Of a stretch of DNA of 64,000 nt, positions 52,344-62,453 are shown one piece after another (the stretch's first letter is position 1; each line of letters opens with the position of its first letter). Source of the stretch: Halosegnis rubeus (GTDB lineage: Archaea > Halobacteriota > Halobacteria > Halobacteriales > Haloarculaceae); assembly GCF_009184545.1 (NCBI RefSeq), contig NZ_QJOW01000006.1, positions 1 through 64,000 of the forward strand, written 5' to 3'. The notes under the pieces were generated by a model. That model was given only the letters and a program-made list of their open reading frames with translations. It did not search any database and was not told where the DNA came from. The translations under genes and the position numbers were made by a program.

Positions 52344-55028
52344 ATGTCAGGACAGTTACCAGAAGGAGAAGAGGAGCGCGGGCGCCCGGGCTTGCCTATC
52401 GAGGAGGGGTTCCCAATCGAGCGGATCAACGAGATCGCGGAGAAAGAGAGTCGAGCCAAGCAGCACTATCGACCGGTGTACACCATGCACAAGTGGTGGG
52501 CGCGACGGCCGGGCTGTCTCTTCCGAGCGATCTCGCTGTACTCGCTACTTGACGACACCACCGACCTGTCGGACGTGTCGGTGTATGAGCCCGGCGAGAA
52601 CCAGACGCTCGGCGCTAACGGCCTCAGCAAGGAGGACCTCATCTCGGCGATCGGGGAGACGAGTATCGAAAACCCCGAGCCGCTCTGGGACTTCTACCCC
52701 AAGGACGTCCGTATTGAGGACAAGAAGGTTCTAGACCCGTTCATGGGCGGCGGCACTTCCCTCGTCGAAGCTTCCCGCTTTGGCGCGGAGACAGTCGGCT
52801 ACGATCTGAACCCGGTGGCGTGGTTCGTCACGAAGAAGGAGCTCGAAGCCGGCCAAACCGATCCGGAGAAGCTTCAGGCTGCCTTCGAGCAGGTCAAAGA
52901 CGACGTCGCCGACGAGATCACGCAGTACTACCGCACCCCCTGTCCCAACGCGGATCACGAGCACGGCGACGGTCACGATGCGGACGTGATGTACAACTTC
53001 TGGGTGAAGGAGCTCGACTGCGTCTCCTGCGGGTATACGGTCCCACTTTTCAAAGACTACCGCGTCGCCGCCGGGCGTTACGAGAACGACGGTAAAGACA
53101 ACGTCCTGTGCCCTAACTGCGACTCGGTCACACTCGTTGACGACTGGCAGAGTGAGAGTTCCTGTACCGAATGTTCGTACGAATGGACACCGAAGACCGG
53201 GAACGTGACCCGTGGCGGGTATTATAATTGCCCCGAGTGTGGACAGAAAGAATCAATCATTGAAGCAATCGACCAGCTTGGGACACCCGAACTTCGCCTG
53301 TACGCGATTGAATATTACTGCGAGGACTGCGACGAAAGCGGTGAGGAAAAGGCGGCGTACAAAGGCTACAAAAAGGCAGAGTCTCCGGATAAGAACATAT
53401 ACGAAGAGGCGAAACAGACGTGGGCTACTCGAACCGATTTAAAAGAATATGTCCCGCAAGAGGATATTCCTGAAGGAGCGATAACGGCCTCTTCGTCTAT
53501 CAGCGGTAATGACGTGTTCGAATACGATTATGCGCAGTGGAGCAATATGTTCTCTGAAAGGCAGCTCTTGTGCTTCGCTCTACTCCAGCGCTCTATCGAC
53601 AAAATCAGCGATCAAAATCTGAAAGAGTATCTAATTCTCGCTCTGTCAGAGTCGCTGCGCTATACGAATCTCATGGTGTCGTACAACACGTCATATAACA
53701 AGATCGGGGATCTGTTCCGCACGAACTCTTTTGCTCCTCCCACATATCCGATTGAAAACAATGTGTGGGGAACGAAGTGGGGAAGTGGGACGTTCACCGC
53801 GATGTTCGATATGATTCTGAAGGGCGTGGAGTACGCGAACGCACCGACTGACCGGTATGTCACTGACGGTGAAACGATAGAAACCCCCGAATTCGCCCAA
53901 CCAATCGGCCAGAACTCCAAGGTCCACCAGGGCGACATGCGGACGATCGAGGACGAGGACGAGTACGATCTGGTCCTCACGGACCCGCCGTACTACGACA
54001 ACATCATCTACTCGGAGGTCTCGGATTACTTCTACGTCTGGCAAAAGATTCTGCTCGAAGACGAGTATCCCGGTTTTGATCAGGACAAGACGCCGCGTGC
54101 GGAGTCAATCGTCACGAATCCCTATCTCGATAAGACTGCAGAGGACTTCGAGCACGAGATGGGACAGGCCCTGGAGGTCATTAACCGCGCGCTGAAGGAC
54201 GACGGGACGCTGGCGTTCACATATCACCATAGCGACGAGGAGTCTTGGGGCGAACTGCTCGAATCGCTCTGTAACACCGGGTTCGAGGTGACTGCGACAT
54301 ATCCCATCAACTCGGATTTGAACAAGTTCATCGGCGGCGAGGCGGTCTCCTTCGACATCGTCATCGTTGCCCGACCGACCGAGGAGCGAACGCCCATCGC
54401 CTGGCGAGACCTCCGCATCAAGACCCTGAACAAGCTCGATAAGATCCAGGCGGGGCTGGAGGAACACCGCGACCTCACGGAGGGTGACATCGGCGTGATC
54501 GAGATGGGCGCCTGCTTCGCGGAGTACTCCAAACACCACGGGGAAGTCCGCCGTGGTGGCGACATCATGACCGCTAAAGAAGCCGTCCAGGAGATCTACG
54601 GCATCATCCAGAACAATGCGCTCGGTGAGCAGGACCTCTTCCTGGACCTTCGTAGGGCCCACAAGCCGGGATACAACGACCTAAATAAGCTGCTGCGTCG
54701 CAGCGACGCCTCCGAGGAGGAGCTCCGGGAGAAGAAGCTCTTCCGGATGGACGGCGACACCTTCGTCCTCGGCGACTGGAATGACGAGCAGCGCCAAGCC
54801 TACGTCCAGAACGCCGTTGAAGGTGACGGTGAACCCAGCACCCTGGACAAAGCCCACTATCTGCGGTATCGCTACGAACAGGGTAAGTCCCCTGCAGAGT
54901 ACCTCGAACGCTGGGACCGCAACGAACTCGCGGAGCTATGCGAGAGCCTCGCCGCCGCGAGCGACGACGAGACCTACCTCAAAATGGTCGGGCTCGACCT
55001 CTCGCTGGAGCACTATACCGAAGACTAG
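52344..55028 (+). CDS. DUF1156 DNA methylase (COG1743-like), intact catalytic motif
   Basis: 894 residues. After the DUF1156 N-terminus (RINEIAEKESRAKQHYRPVY, then HKWWARRPGCLFRAISLYSL), SAM-binding motif I is VLDPFMGGGTSLVEASRFGA (129-148) with YDLNPVAWF. Three Zn-knuckle pairs follow (CVSCG, CPNCD, CTECS, CPECGQ, CEDCD). Catalytic motif IV is LTDPPYYDN (DPPY, 547-550). Members are N6-adenine or N4-cytosine type methyltransferases and, with DUF499 ATPases, form clusters labelled anti-phage-associated. The middle, about 53210-53890, is clearly more AT-rich than both sides, coding for the probable recognition region. Paralog of the gene at 58533. Confidence 0.88.
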   Translation: MSGQLPEGEEERGRPGLPIEEGFPIERINEIAEKESRAKQHYRPVYTMHKWWARRPGCLFRAISLYSLLDDTTDLSDVSVYEPGENQTLGANGLSKEDLISAIGETSIENPEPLWDFYPKDVRIEDKKVLDPFMGGGTSLVEASRFGAETVGYDLNPVAWFVTKKELEAGQTDPEKLQAAFEQVKDDVADEITQYYRTPCPNADHEHGDGHDADVMYNFWVKELDCVSCGYTVPLFKDYRVAAGRYENDGKDNVLCPNCDSVTLVDDWQSESSCTECSYEWTPKTGNVTRGGYYNCPECGQKESIIEAIDQLGTPELRLYAIEYYCEDCDESGEEKAAYKGYKKAESPDKNIYEEAKQTWATRTDLKEYVPQEDIPEGAITASSSISGNDVFEYDYAQWSNMFSERQLLCFALLQRSIDKISDQNLKEYLILALSESLRYTNLMVSYNTSYNKIGDLFRTNSFAPPTYPIENNVWGTKWGSGTFTAMFDMILKGVEYANAPTDRYVTDGETIETPEFAQPIGQNSKVHQGDMRTIEDEDEYDLVLTDPPYYDNIIYSEVSDYFYVWQKILLEDEYPGFDQDKTPRAESIVTNPYLDKTAEDFEHEMGQALEVINRALKDDGTLAFTYHHSDEESWGELLESLCNTGFEVTATYPINSDLNKFIGGEAVSFDIVIVARPTEERTPIAWRDLRIKTLNKLDKIQAGLEEHRDLTEGDIGVIEMGACFAEYSKHHGEVRRGGDIMTAKEAVQEIYGIIQNNALGEQDLFLDLRRAHKPGYNDLNKLLRRSDASEEELREKKLFRMDGDTFVLGDWNDEQRQAYVQNAVEGDGEPSTLDKAHYLRYRYEQGKSPAEYLERWDRNELAELCESLAAASDDETYLKMVGLDLSLEHYTED

Positions 55029-55242
55029 CCCCGACCAGTCCCGCTCCGTTCTAAAAACCCTCCTCGCTCGCGGGTTTCCCCGACTGGGAGTTCCTCTTCG
55101 CCATAGAAATTCACTTGCGTAGACCGAGAATTGCCTGTCTCAGAGAGTTAATTACATTACTATGTCTATTATACTGCTTTAATAATTTTTGAATAGCCGT
55201 AATCCCGACAATTTTGTATTTACTTCTGAGTTTGTATCCAAA

Positions 55243-55254
55243 GTTTTAATATTA
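55243..55254 (+). promoter_or_regulatory. TATA box of the DUF499 gene
   Basis: GTTTTAATATTA is centred about 29 nt before the ATG at 55278 and selects it over the GTG at 55266. It shows that the ATPase has its own promoter in the 249-bp AT-rich gap after the first methylase. Confidence 0.5.
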
Positions 55255-55277
55255 GCTCGCTGGTCGTGTTGGGTGAT

Positions 55278-58200
55278 ATGAGTACTGAAGGAACTCCCAA
55301 CACAGTCAGCGACTACGTCACGCTGAGCCAGGAACTCCGCGAGGGTAGTGGTACAATCAAGGGGCAGATTCGCCTCTACGACGTCGAGAGCGATGAAAAG
55401 ACGCTCGAATCCGACGCCACGCGGTTCTTCCAGCGCACGCTCCTCACTCAGGGGCTAGAGGACTCGTTCAAGCGTCTGCGGGGCACACTCAACGGTGAGG
55501 ATACTGACCGTATCCACGAGATGTACGGTCCCTACGGGACCGGGAAATCCCACCAGATGGTGGCGCTCTATCACGCCTTCGCCAACCCGGAGGCCGTCGG
55601 CGACTGGGCCGAAGGACGCATCGACGGGCTGGCCGAGGCACTACCCGACTCGGCCACCCCCATTGTCGTCTCGCTGCAGAAGAGCCAGTCGGACTACCTG
55701 TGGGAACCGTTCTTCGACGCGCTGGACTACGACCCCGACGAGGACGAGTTCGACGACGGTGGCTACCCTCCCATCGACATGATTCAGGACGCCATCGGCG
55801 ACCGCACGGTCGCGTTCCTGGTCGACGAGCTGGAGGACTGGTTCGGGTCGCTTCAAGGGCGCCGTAAGCGCGCGAATAAAGGGTTTCTCCAGGCGCTCCT
55901 AGAGACGACGTCCCGTCCGGGGACGGAACTGTTCGCCATTGTCTCTGTACTCCGGGAAGGGTCAGAGGTCCACGATATCCTCTCGCGGCAAGAGACAGTC
56001 CCGGTGAACATGTCCAACCAGGTTGATATCCGGGACGTGCTCCGCCACCGCCTTGTCGGCGAGATCACCGACGAGGCTGGCGTCAGGACGCTCATTGAGG
56101 ACTACATCGAGACGTATGCCGATACGGATTACGTTGACCTTCCAGAGGGACTCCGCGAGGACATGGACCAGACGTATCCCTTCCACCCGGAGCTCATCGA
56201 CGCGCTGAAAACGCGGTACTTCGCGGAAACCGAATCTGGCGCGACTCGAGGGATGCTCTTCCTGTTCGCCAAGCTCCTGAAGGACAAACACGAGGAGACG
56301 GACCTTCTGACCCACGGGACCGTCGACGCTGTCGAGTACAACGACGAGCTCACCCGTATCAACGTCGAGCACGCCCGTCCGGACCGCTGTTACGACGATA
56401 TCAACGACCGTCTAGCGGACGCGAACATCGATTATGGCCGGGAGATCCTGAGTACGGTCCTAATCTACTCACTCACGCCCGGACTGGACGAGGGGGCGAC
56501 GAGGGGAGATATCATCCAAGGTACCTATCATCAGGGTGACCGAGTGAACGACGTCATCGTCGACCTCGAGCGCCTGCAGGGGGAGGTCTATCACCTCTGG
56601 GAGACTGACGATCGCTACGTCATCCGAGAGGATGAAAACCCCCGGTCGCTCGTCCGGAACGCTGCCAGGGATATCGCTGATGACGACGCCATGGAGCTGC
56701 TGGGCGAAAACGTAGAATCCATTTTCGGGGGGAGCACGCACGCTGTGGGCTTTTCGAAAGACCTGGGATCAGTCCCTGACAGCCAGAATATCAAGCTAGT
56801 CGTCCGGAACGAACCCTGGGACGCAGACAGCGTCGCGGCAGTCATCAAGAACCAGCCAGCGGGCCGCCAATGGCGTAACTCGCTAGTGTTCATCCAGCCG
56901 AACAACGACAAGAAGATCTCCCCGAGCGACCAGCAGGACAAGTTCCTCGGCAAGGCAAAGGAAGTCCTCGGTGCCGAAATCCGCAAGGGCGACCCGAACC
57001 TCAGTGAGGAGATCCGAGAGGAGATCGATGACCTTCACGATGAATACAAAGAGGAGCTTCGATCGCGGCTGACAAGCGCCTACGGCGAGGTGATCGACGG
57101 GAACGACCTCCTGAATGAGTTCGGCTACGCGGCGGCGACGCCGATAGAGAGCATCGTTGCCGAAGAGCCAGTGCTCAAGCACCGGAATATCGAACGGGCG
57201 ATGGAGGCTGACCCATTCGAAATTGAACAGAGCATCTGGGCGGTCGTGCAGGACCGTTTGGAAAATCGATCTTCGACGACGATTGAGGATCTCTACGAGC
57301 AGTTCCTCCAGAGCCCCAGGATGCCAATCCCCGGTGATATCAACGTCGTTGTCAACGCGGTCGAGACCGAGCTGGAAGACGAGCCAGTGCTTGCCCACGA
57401 CGGAAGTGAATTCAAGCCACAGTTCCGCAACCTGAGTCAGGACACCACACTGGTCCTTGAATCGACAGTGGATCGCTTGGGGGTCGACGAGGTCGAAGAA
57501 GAACTGCAACGGCGCTTCAGTGGCGGCACGACCGAGGTTGATGTGGGTGACTTCGAACTCGAGCTGATGCAGGACATCGAGATCTGGATCGATGGCGACC
57601 CACATGACGCTGTGATGCGGGCAGTGGGGCGGCTGGCAGCCGAGGACAAGTACGTCCTCGTGTCAGGTACCGAGATTATCGACATGGCTCGCTCGGACGC
57701 CACACTTCGTGATGTCTCTAATGTTACCGAGATCGGGACAGAAGAAGTCCGGTCGCGAATCGAAGACGTGCTAGAGGCCTCTGGCGAAGCAGACACCAGC
57801 CAGGTGCTGACGGCGATTCGCGGCGATTCCGATGTATACCTACCGAAAGAAGAGACCGAGACCGCGTTCCGTGCTGCGGTGACGGGTCTTCTCTCCGACG
57901 GCCACAAGATCAAGGACGACTGGTCGTTCCTCGGCTCACTGGGCGAGCGTGACCCGTTACGCGTCGTGGTCGTCCCTTGGGTCAGCGAGGAAAGTGAAGA
58001 ACGCATCCTTGACGACGTTCGCGATATGGAGGAAGATCGAGACTTCGATGTGGACGAGATCCAGTCGAACGTCGTCCCTGATGAGTCCGAATATGCGATT
58101 CGGCACTTCCTGCTGGCGAACCTCGGGGAGGATAAGCCGGCCTACGTCGTCGGCGCCACGGGGTCAGCCGACTCTGGCGAGTGGTTCCCTGGTGCGGGAT

Positions 58201-58493
58201 TCAAGACGTACGGAACTGGTGGCGAGACCTTCGATTACACCGGTAACAGTGTGTCCGACCTTCGCGATGAATGGCTTGAGAGCGATATCACTGGCTCGGT
58301 TAGCTACGGATCGATCTCCTATACCACCACTGACGGTACTGGCGGCCCGGGGATATTCGAGGAGATCGGGTTGAATAAGGTCCACGTTGACCTCCAACTC
58401 GAACTGGGCCAGTCACACGACACGGTCACGACGATGTTCGAGGCCTTCCCTGAATCAGCCGCGGATATCGATGTGATGATCGAGTTCGAGTAA
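55278..58493 (+). CDS. DUF499 ATPase (COG1483-like), anti-phage-associated
   Basis: About 1071 residues. AAA/P-loop motifs: Walker A MYGPYGTGKSHQMVALYHAF (about 82-101) and Walker B TVAFLVDELEDWFGSL (about 176-191), an arginine-rich region (GRRKRANKGFLQALLET) and sensor-like LFAIVSVLREG. The rest is a large helical/winged-helix body (DRLGVDEVEEELQRRFSG; VTEIGTEEVRSRIEDVLEAS). DUF499 ATPases occur beside DUF1156 methylases and resemble the BREX/Pgl type of large defence ATPase. It is followed by the second methylase after 39 bp, so the last two genes are one operon. It may act as the motor or switch of the restriction-like system. Enzymology is unknown. Confidence 0.88.
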   Translation: MSTEGTPNTVSDYVTLSQELREGSGTIKGQIRLYDVESDEKTLESDATRFFQRTLLTQGLEDSFKRLRGTLNGEDTDRIHEMYGPYGTGKSHQMVALYHAFANPEAVGDWAEGRIDGLAEALPDSATPIVVSLQKSQSDYLWEPFFDALDYDPDEDEFDDGGYPPIDMIQDAIGDRTVAFLVDELEDWFGSLQGRRKRANKGFLQALLETTSRPGTELFAIVSVLREGSEVHDILSRQETVPVNMSNQVDIRDVLRHRLVGEITDEAGVRTLIEDYIETYADTDYVDLPEGLREDMDQTYPFHPELIDALKTRYFAETESGATRGMLFLFAKLLKDKHEETDLLTHGTVDAVEYNDELTRINVEHARPDRCYDDINDRLADANIDYGREILSTVLIYSLTPGLDEGATRGDIIQGTYHQGDRVNDVIVDLERLQGEVYHLWETDDRYVIREDENPRSLVRNAARDIADDDAMELLGENVESIFGGSTHAVGFSKDLGSVPDSQNIKLVVRNEPWDADSVAAVIKNQPAGRQWRNSLVFIQPNNDKKISPSDQQDKFLGKAKEVLGAEIRKGDPNLSEEIREEIDDLHDEYKEELRSRLTSAYGEVIDGNDLLNEFGYAAATPIESIVAEEPVLKHRNIERAMEADPFEIEQSIWAVVQDRLENRSSTTIEDLYEQFLQSPRMPIPGDINVVVNAVETELEDEPVLAHDGSEFKPQFRNLSQDTTLVLESTVDRLGVDEVEEELQRRFSGGTTEVDVGDFELELMQDIEIWIDGDPHDAVMRAVGRLAAEDKYVLVSGTEIIDMARSDATLRDVSNVTEIGTEEVRSRIEDVLEASGEADTSQVLTAIRGDSDVYLPKEETETAFRAAVTGLLSDGHKIKDDWSFLGSLGERDPLRVVVVPWVSEESEERILDDVRDMEEDRDFDVDEIQSNVVPDESEYAIRHFLLANLGEDKPAYVVGATGSADSGEWFPGAGFKTYGTGGETFDYTGNSVSDLRDEWLESDITGSVSYGSISYTTTDGTGGPGIFEEIGLNKVHVDLQLELGQSHDTVTTMFEAFPESAADIDVMIEFE

Positions 58494-58532
58494 CCCGACA
58501 ACTGAAATACAATCACGGTTCCACTCACTCCT

Positions 58533-61160
58533 ATGCCTGATTCACCCAGAGACGACACAGCCCCACCGATCGCCCGCGGGTTCCCTATCGCCCGTGTCAA
58601 CGATCTAGCCGAGCGTGAGAGTCGTGCAAAGCTCTACTATCGGCCACTCTCAGTCCTTCACAAATGGTGGGCCCGGCGCCTCGGCAGTGTCTTCAGAACT
58701 GTCTGTCTGTACTCGCTAGTCGATGACCCGGGGACCGTTTCCGTGTCGAGTCCGGGCAACGATGGTACGTCGACGCTAGCGGACTTCACCGAGGATGCCG
58801 ACGCTGGTGTCTCAAGCAGTCAGATCGCACAGATGATTGAAAACGTCTCGCTGGAGACGCCAGACGCACTCTGGGAGCTTTACCCACAGGACGTGTCCAT
58901 CGACGACAAGCGCGTATTGGACCCGTTCATGGGGGCGGGCACGACACTGCTAGAGGCGGTTCGGTTCGGGGCTACCGCCACCGGCGTTGATCTGAATCCG
59001 GTGGCCTGGTTCATCACGAAGAAAGCCCTTGAGGCCAGTTCTGCCAGTCCGGACGAACTGCGGACAGCATTCGATGACGTCGAAAAGAGAGTCGCTGACG
59101 AGCTCCGTTCGCACTACCGGACCGGCTGTCCGAACGACAATCACGAAGCGGACGTGACATACGGTTTCTGGGTTCGTGAACTAGACTGTGTTTCCTGTGG
59201 GTATACTGTCCCGCTCTTCAAGGACTATCGAGTCGCTTCGGGCCGCTATGACGACAGCGACCGTGACAACGTGCTCTGTCCGGATTGTGGATCGGTTTTC
59301 CTGACGAGCGACTATCGAGAAACCGCTGTCTGCCCTGACTGTAGCTGCGAGTTCACACCGGCAGATGGCCCCGTCTCCCGTGGTGGTAACTACGGCTGCC
59401 CAGAGTGCGGCCAAAAATACGCAATCGTCGATGCGATCGCGGAGGGACAATCCTACCGTGAACGGCTCTATGCCCTCGAATACTACTGTACCGAGTGTGA
59501 AGACGCCGGTCACAATCGACCGACGTACAAGGGCTACAAGCCAGCAGCTGACGCCGATCGGGACCGGTACGACGACGCCGCCAAACGGCTGGCAGGGTCG
59601 ACGGAGCTCTCTGCGTACATCCCTGATGAAGCGATTCCCAAAGGGGCTGTCACACAGGCTTCCTCGATTAGCGGGAACGACGTGTTCCAGCACGGCTTCG
59701 AAACCTGGGCGGACATGTTCAACTCCCGGCAACAGTACGGCCTAGCGACACTTCTCCAGGCCATCGACGAGGTTGACAACGATGACGCCCGAGAGTTCCT
59801 CCTACTGGCGTTCAGCAACACACTGCAGTTCCAGAATAACTTTGCCCGCTTCAATACCTCCGGCGCGAAGGTAGAGAGCATCTTCGGGCAGAACTCATTC
59901 TTCCCGCCTGTCGAATACGTCGAGAACAACCCCTGGGGGACACGGGCTGGCCGTGGGACCTTCACCAACACGTGGGAGCACGTCCTCGACGCCGTCGAGT
60001 GGGCGCATGAACCTGTCGAGCGATATCTCGACGACGGCGAAATGCAGCGAACCGAGCCGTTTGATACCCCCGTCGGCGGGGACACCAAAATCCTCCAGGG
60101 GGATATACGGGAGGTTGACATTGATGGGGAGTTCGATGCAGTCATCACTGACCTTCCGTTCTACGACAACGTCGTCTACTCGGAACTCAGCGATTTCTTC
60201 TACGTTTGGCAGCGCCAGCTGCTAGCCGACGAATACGACTCGTTTGATCCCTCCCGAACTCCACATCAGCAGAGTATCGTTGCCAACCCAGCGATAGGGG
60301 CAGACGACAATAAATTCGAAGAGGGCTTGAGCGAGGCCTTCGAGCGGCTCAACAGTCTACTTGCCGATGACGGTACGCTCGTCTTCACCTATCGCCACGA
60401 AGGCCCGCATAGTTGGGCTGGGTTACTTAAGGGGCTATGCGGGGCCGGCTTCGATGTGACGGCCACGTATCCGATTTCGGCCGGGCTCTCCGAATTCACC
60501 GCTGGCGAGGAGCTCAACTTTGGCGTCGTCGTCGTCGCACGCCCGGCTGAAGAGCGAGAGGCAATCAGTTGGAACGCGCTGCGCCGGCGCCTGTTCCAAG
60601 AGACGAAACGCGTCCAGGAGCAGTTAGAGGCTGCAAAGACGCTCTCAGCTGGGGACGAGAGCGTCGTCCAGATGGGTGCCTGCTTCGAAAAGTACTCCAC
60701 GCACTTTGGACAGGTCCACAATCGGGGAGAGCTTATGGATACTGAAGCGATCGTCAATGAGATTCTGGACCTTGTCACCGGCACTGTCGATGTCACCGAC
60801 GTCTATCTCACGCTGCTCTCGATGGATGAGCCAACCAAGGAGGATCTGGTCCGACTCTGCCGAGGGACGACTATTGACCCCGACGACCTCCGAGAACGAG
60901 AAATGATCCTTGACGACGATGGATTCGAGATCGCCGGTTGGACCACTGATGCACGCCAGACCTACATCGAAGAGTGCCCCGCCGAAGCGCGGAGTGACCT
61001 CGACACTCTTCAACGTCTTCGAGCGTTCGCTGCTGAGGATACCCCCATCCAGCTGAACGACGCTCGGTCGTCTATTGACGTAACGAGCTCGCTGCTTGAC
61101 CTCGCCGACCGGCTCGCGACGGAAACGAACGACGACACCTACCGGGAGCTCTTGAACTGA
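58533..61160 (+). CDS. Second DUF1156 methylase paralog with altered catalytic motif
   Basis: 875 residues, closely related along its whole length to the product of 52344-55028: DUF1156 start (RVNDLAERESRAKLYYRPLS, HKWWARRLGSVFRTVCLYSL), motif I VLDPFMGAGTTLLEAVRFGA with VDLNPVAWF (from 128), the Zn knuckles (CVSCG, CPDCG, CPDCSC, CPECGQ, CTECE). Motif IV however reads ITDLPFYDN (540-543 DLPF) where the paralog has DPPY. The first proline of the DPP[YF] motif is replaced by leucine. This may abolish or change catalysis, making it a recognition or regulatory partner of the first copy. Base composition is even, unlike its paralog. Same operon as the DUF499 gene. Confidence 0.88.
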   Translation: MPDSPRDDTAPPIARGFPIARVNDLAERESRAKLYYRPLSVLHKWWARRLGSVFRTVCLYSLVDDPGTVSVSSPGNDGTSTLADFTEDADAGVSSSQIAQMIENVSLETPDALWELYPQDVSIDDKRVLDPFMGAGTTLLEAVRFGATATGVDLNPVAWFITKKALEASSASPDELRTAFDDVEKRVADELRSHYRTGCPNDNHEADVTYGFWVRELDCVSCGYTVPLFKDYRVASGRYDDSDRDNVLCPDCGSVFLTSDYRETAVCPDCSCEFTPADGPVSRGGNYGCPECGQKYAIVDAIAEGQSYRERLYALEYYCTECEDAGHNRPTYKGYKPAADADRDRYDDAAKRLAGSTELSAYIPDEAIPKGAVTQASSISGNDVFQHGFETWADMFNSRQQYGLATLLQAIDEVDNDDAREFLLLAFSNTLQFQNNFARFNTSGAKVESIFGQNSFFPPVEYVENNPWGTRAGRGTFTNTWEHVLDAVEWAHEPVERYLDDGEMQRTEPFDTPVGGDTKILQGDIREVDIDGEFDAVITDLPFYDNVVYSELSDFFYVWQRQLLADEYDSFDPSRTPHQQSIVANPAIGADDNKFEEGLSEAFERLNSLLADDGTLVFTYRHEGPHSWAGLLKGLCGAGFDVTATYPISAGLSEFTAGEELNFGVVVVARPAEEREAISWNALRRRLFQETKRVQEQLEAAKTLSAGDESVVQMGACFEKYSTHFGQVHNRGELMDTEAIVNEILDLVTGTVDVTDVYLTLLSMDEPTKEDLVRLCRGTTIDPDDLREREMILDDDGFEIAGWTTDARQTYIEECPAEARSDLDTLQRLRAFAAEDTPIQLNDARSSIDVTSSLLDLADRLATETNDDTYRELLN

Positions 61161-61629
61161 GTCGACGAGGTTTGTTGTTTTCACCCTTTGGGTTTTGTTG
61201 GGAAATGAGCGAAGAAGGGGATCACATCATAACCTCCGCGACCATTCCCGAATCAGGGCGTAACCGTTTGCTCACGGCCGCCACTGATGATCAGCGACGT
61301 TCGTCACGACAACCTCTGTGGTGGAGGCTGTCCCGGCAGGGAAACAGGTCGTCTCACCCGGTCGCCAGTAACGGGCGTCGTGTGACTGCACCTCTGTGAC
61401 CACTGACGGCATCGTGACATATGGGGAACATTCACGAGGAGTAGTAGATTGGGTCACCCTAGGGAACCCGTTAGGGAGACCAGTGGGCTACGGGGAGATA
61501 CTTGGGGGTCAGTAGTCCTGTGAGTGTACCCAAGCAAATCTATCGATTCTCCTGTAGAAAATTGCCCGCGGTGAATGAGAAAGGGACTAAAGGGCAAAAC
61601 TTTGGGTACGGCGTAAGACAGACACAATA
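61161..61629. other. Gene-free interval
   Basis: 469 bp between the second methylase and the EVE-like gene. Frames are short and interrupted in all directions. I see no repeat, RNA gene or recognisable remnant here. Confidence 0.4.
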
Positions 61630-62130
61630 ATGAGTCGAGACGCGTTCTTGATTCCGGTAACTTCCCCGGAGTTTGAGCGAACAGTAACTTCACCAGTCAA
61701 TCTCACTGAACTACCGATACACACATCAGATCTTGATGGAGTGGATACGCCGGAAAATGTGCGGATATGGGGAGTGAAGAACAGCAACCTGAACAAGAAA
61801 TTCTACGACAAAATGACCGAGGGAGATTATTTACTCTTCTATCACGACGATCACTATCGATACTTTGGACAAGCGGGGTACAAATTCGAGAGCAATGTAA
61901 TCAGTCGAGAATATTGGGGAGATATTTCAGCGGATATGCTCTATAGTGTCATGAATTTCAAAAATATAGACGTGTCCCGTGAGGCACTAAACGAGGTCTG
62001 TGATTACAAAGCTAACTACCAGCCACAATCTATCCGCCGGATGAGTAACAAGGCATATCGGAGTATCAGAAGCGAGTACGATTCCATTGAAGAATTTGTC
62101 TCGAAACAGAGCGAAAAGTCGGAATCGTAA
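61630..62130 (+). CDS. EVE/PUA-like domain protein, putative modified-base reader
   Basis: 166 residues. VRIWGVKNSNLNKKFYDKMT then EGDYLLFYHDDHYRYFGQAG and REYWGDISADMLYSVM follow the pattern of EVE/PUA-like domains in McrB-type and other type IV restriction proteins (WGxR/K...NxxxWxxM...GDxxLFY...Y...G...LW). These domains recognise modified cytosine or other altered bases. The C-terminus is helical and ends in a charged, serine-rich tail. In McrB, the domain is fused to an AAA+ GTPase; no GTPase is visible here, but an mcrC-like gene lies 800 bp away in convergent orientation. Start ATG at 61630 gives the whole domain. Confidence 0.65.
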   Translation: MSRDAFLIPVTSPEFERTVTSPVNLTELPIHTSDLDGVDTPENVRIWGVKNSNLNKKFYDKMTEGDYLLFYHDDHYRYFGQAGYKFESNVISREYWGDISADMLYSVMNFKNIDVSREALNEVCDYKANYQPQSIRRMSNKAYRSIRSEYDSIEEFVSKQSEKSES

Positions 62131-62141
62131 CGACGACCAGA

Positions 62142-62287
62142 TTAGTAGTCCCCAATAGTTTGGTCGCTACCGAGGATACGCCGGTAGACGCCGTCGTCAC
62201 TCGCCTCGGCTAACTCGTTCTGCCGGTCCACAGGTAGAGGCGAACTGCCTCGTCCGGAGCGATGTGTTCGAGCGTGAATTCGGGCAT
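62142..62287 (-). pseudogene. Degenerate integrase N-terminus remnant
   Basis: On the minus strand an ATG at 62287 opens MPEFTLEHIAPDEAVRLYL, then a one-base shift gives DRQNELAEAS. Together they resemble the first 30 residues of haloarchaeal phage-type integrases (PxEAVxxYLxDRxxELAEAT). The following LGSDQTIGDY and a stop are unrelated. It is a short frameshifted fragment, and the assignment is tentative. The rest of 62131-62453 shows nothing else. Confidence 0.35.
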
Positions 62288-62453
62288 TGGTGAAATCTCC
62301 GAAAGCCCTAAAGGGGTCGCACGCCGCGCGATAAGTCGGTCGTAGTCGAACCTCGTAGGAATGATGTAGGTCTACAGACGCTATACTACCGAGGCCGGTT
62401 ACATATCTCCTGATAAAACCTACCGCTTACAACTATTTAATTATGGGATTTTA

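Noticed and set aside
52344-61160. The methylase cluster as a BREX or DISARM system
   Set aside because: No PglZ, BrxB, BrxA, DrmA, DrmB or PLD gene is visible. The DUF1156-DUF499-DUF1156 order fits the separate DUF499/DUF1156 group.
61161-61629. Possible small genes in the interval after the second methylase
   Set aside because: All frames contain early stops or atypical composition, and no promoter or start context supports translation.
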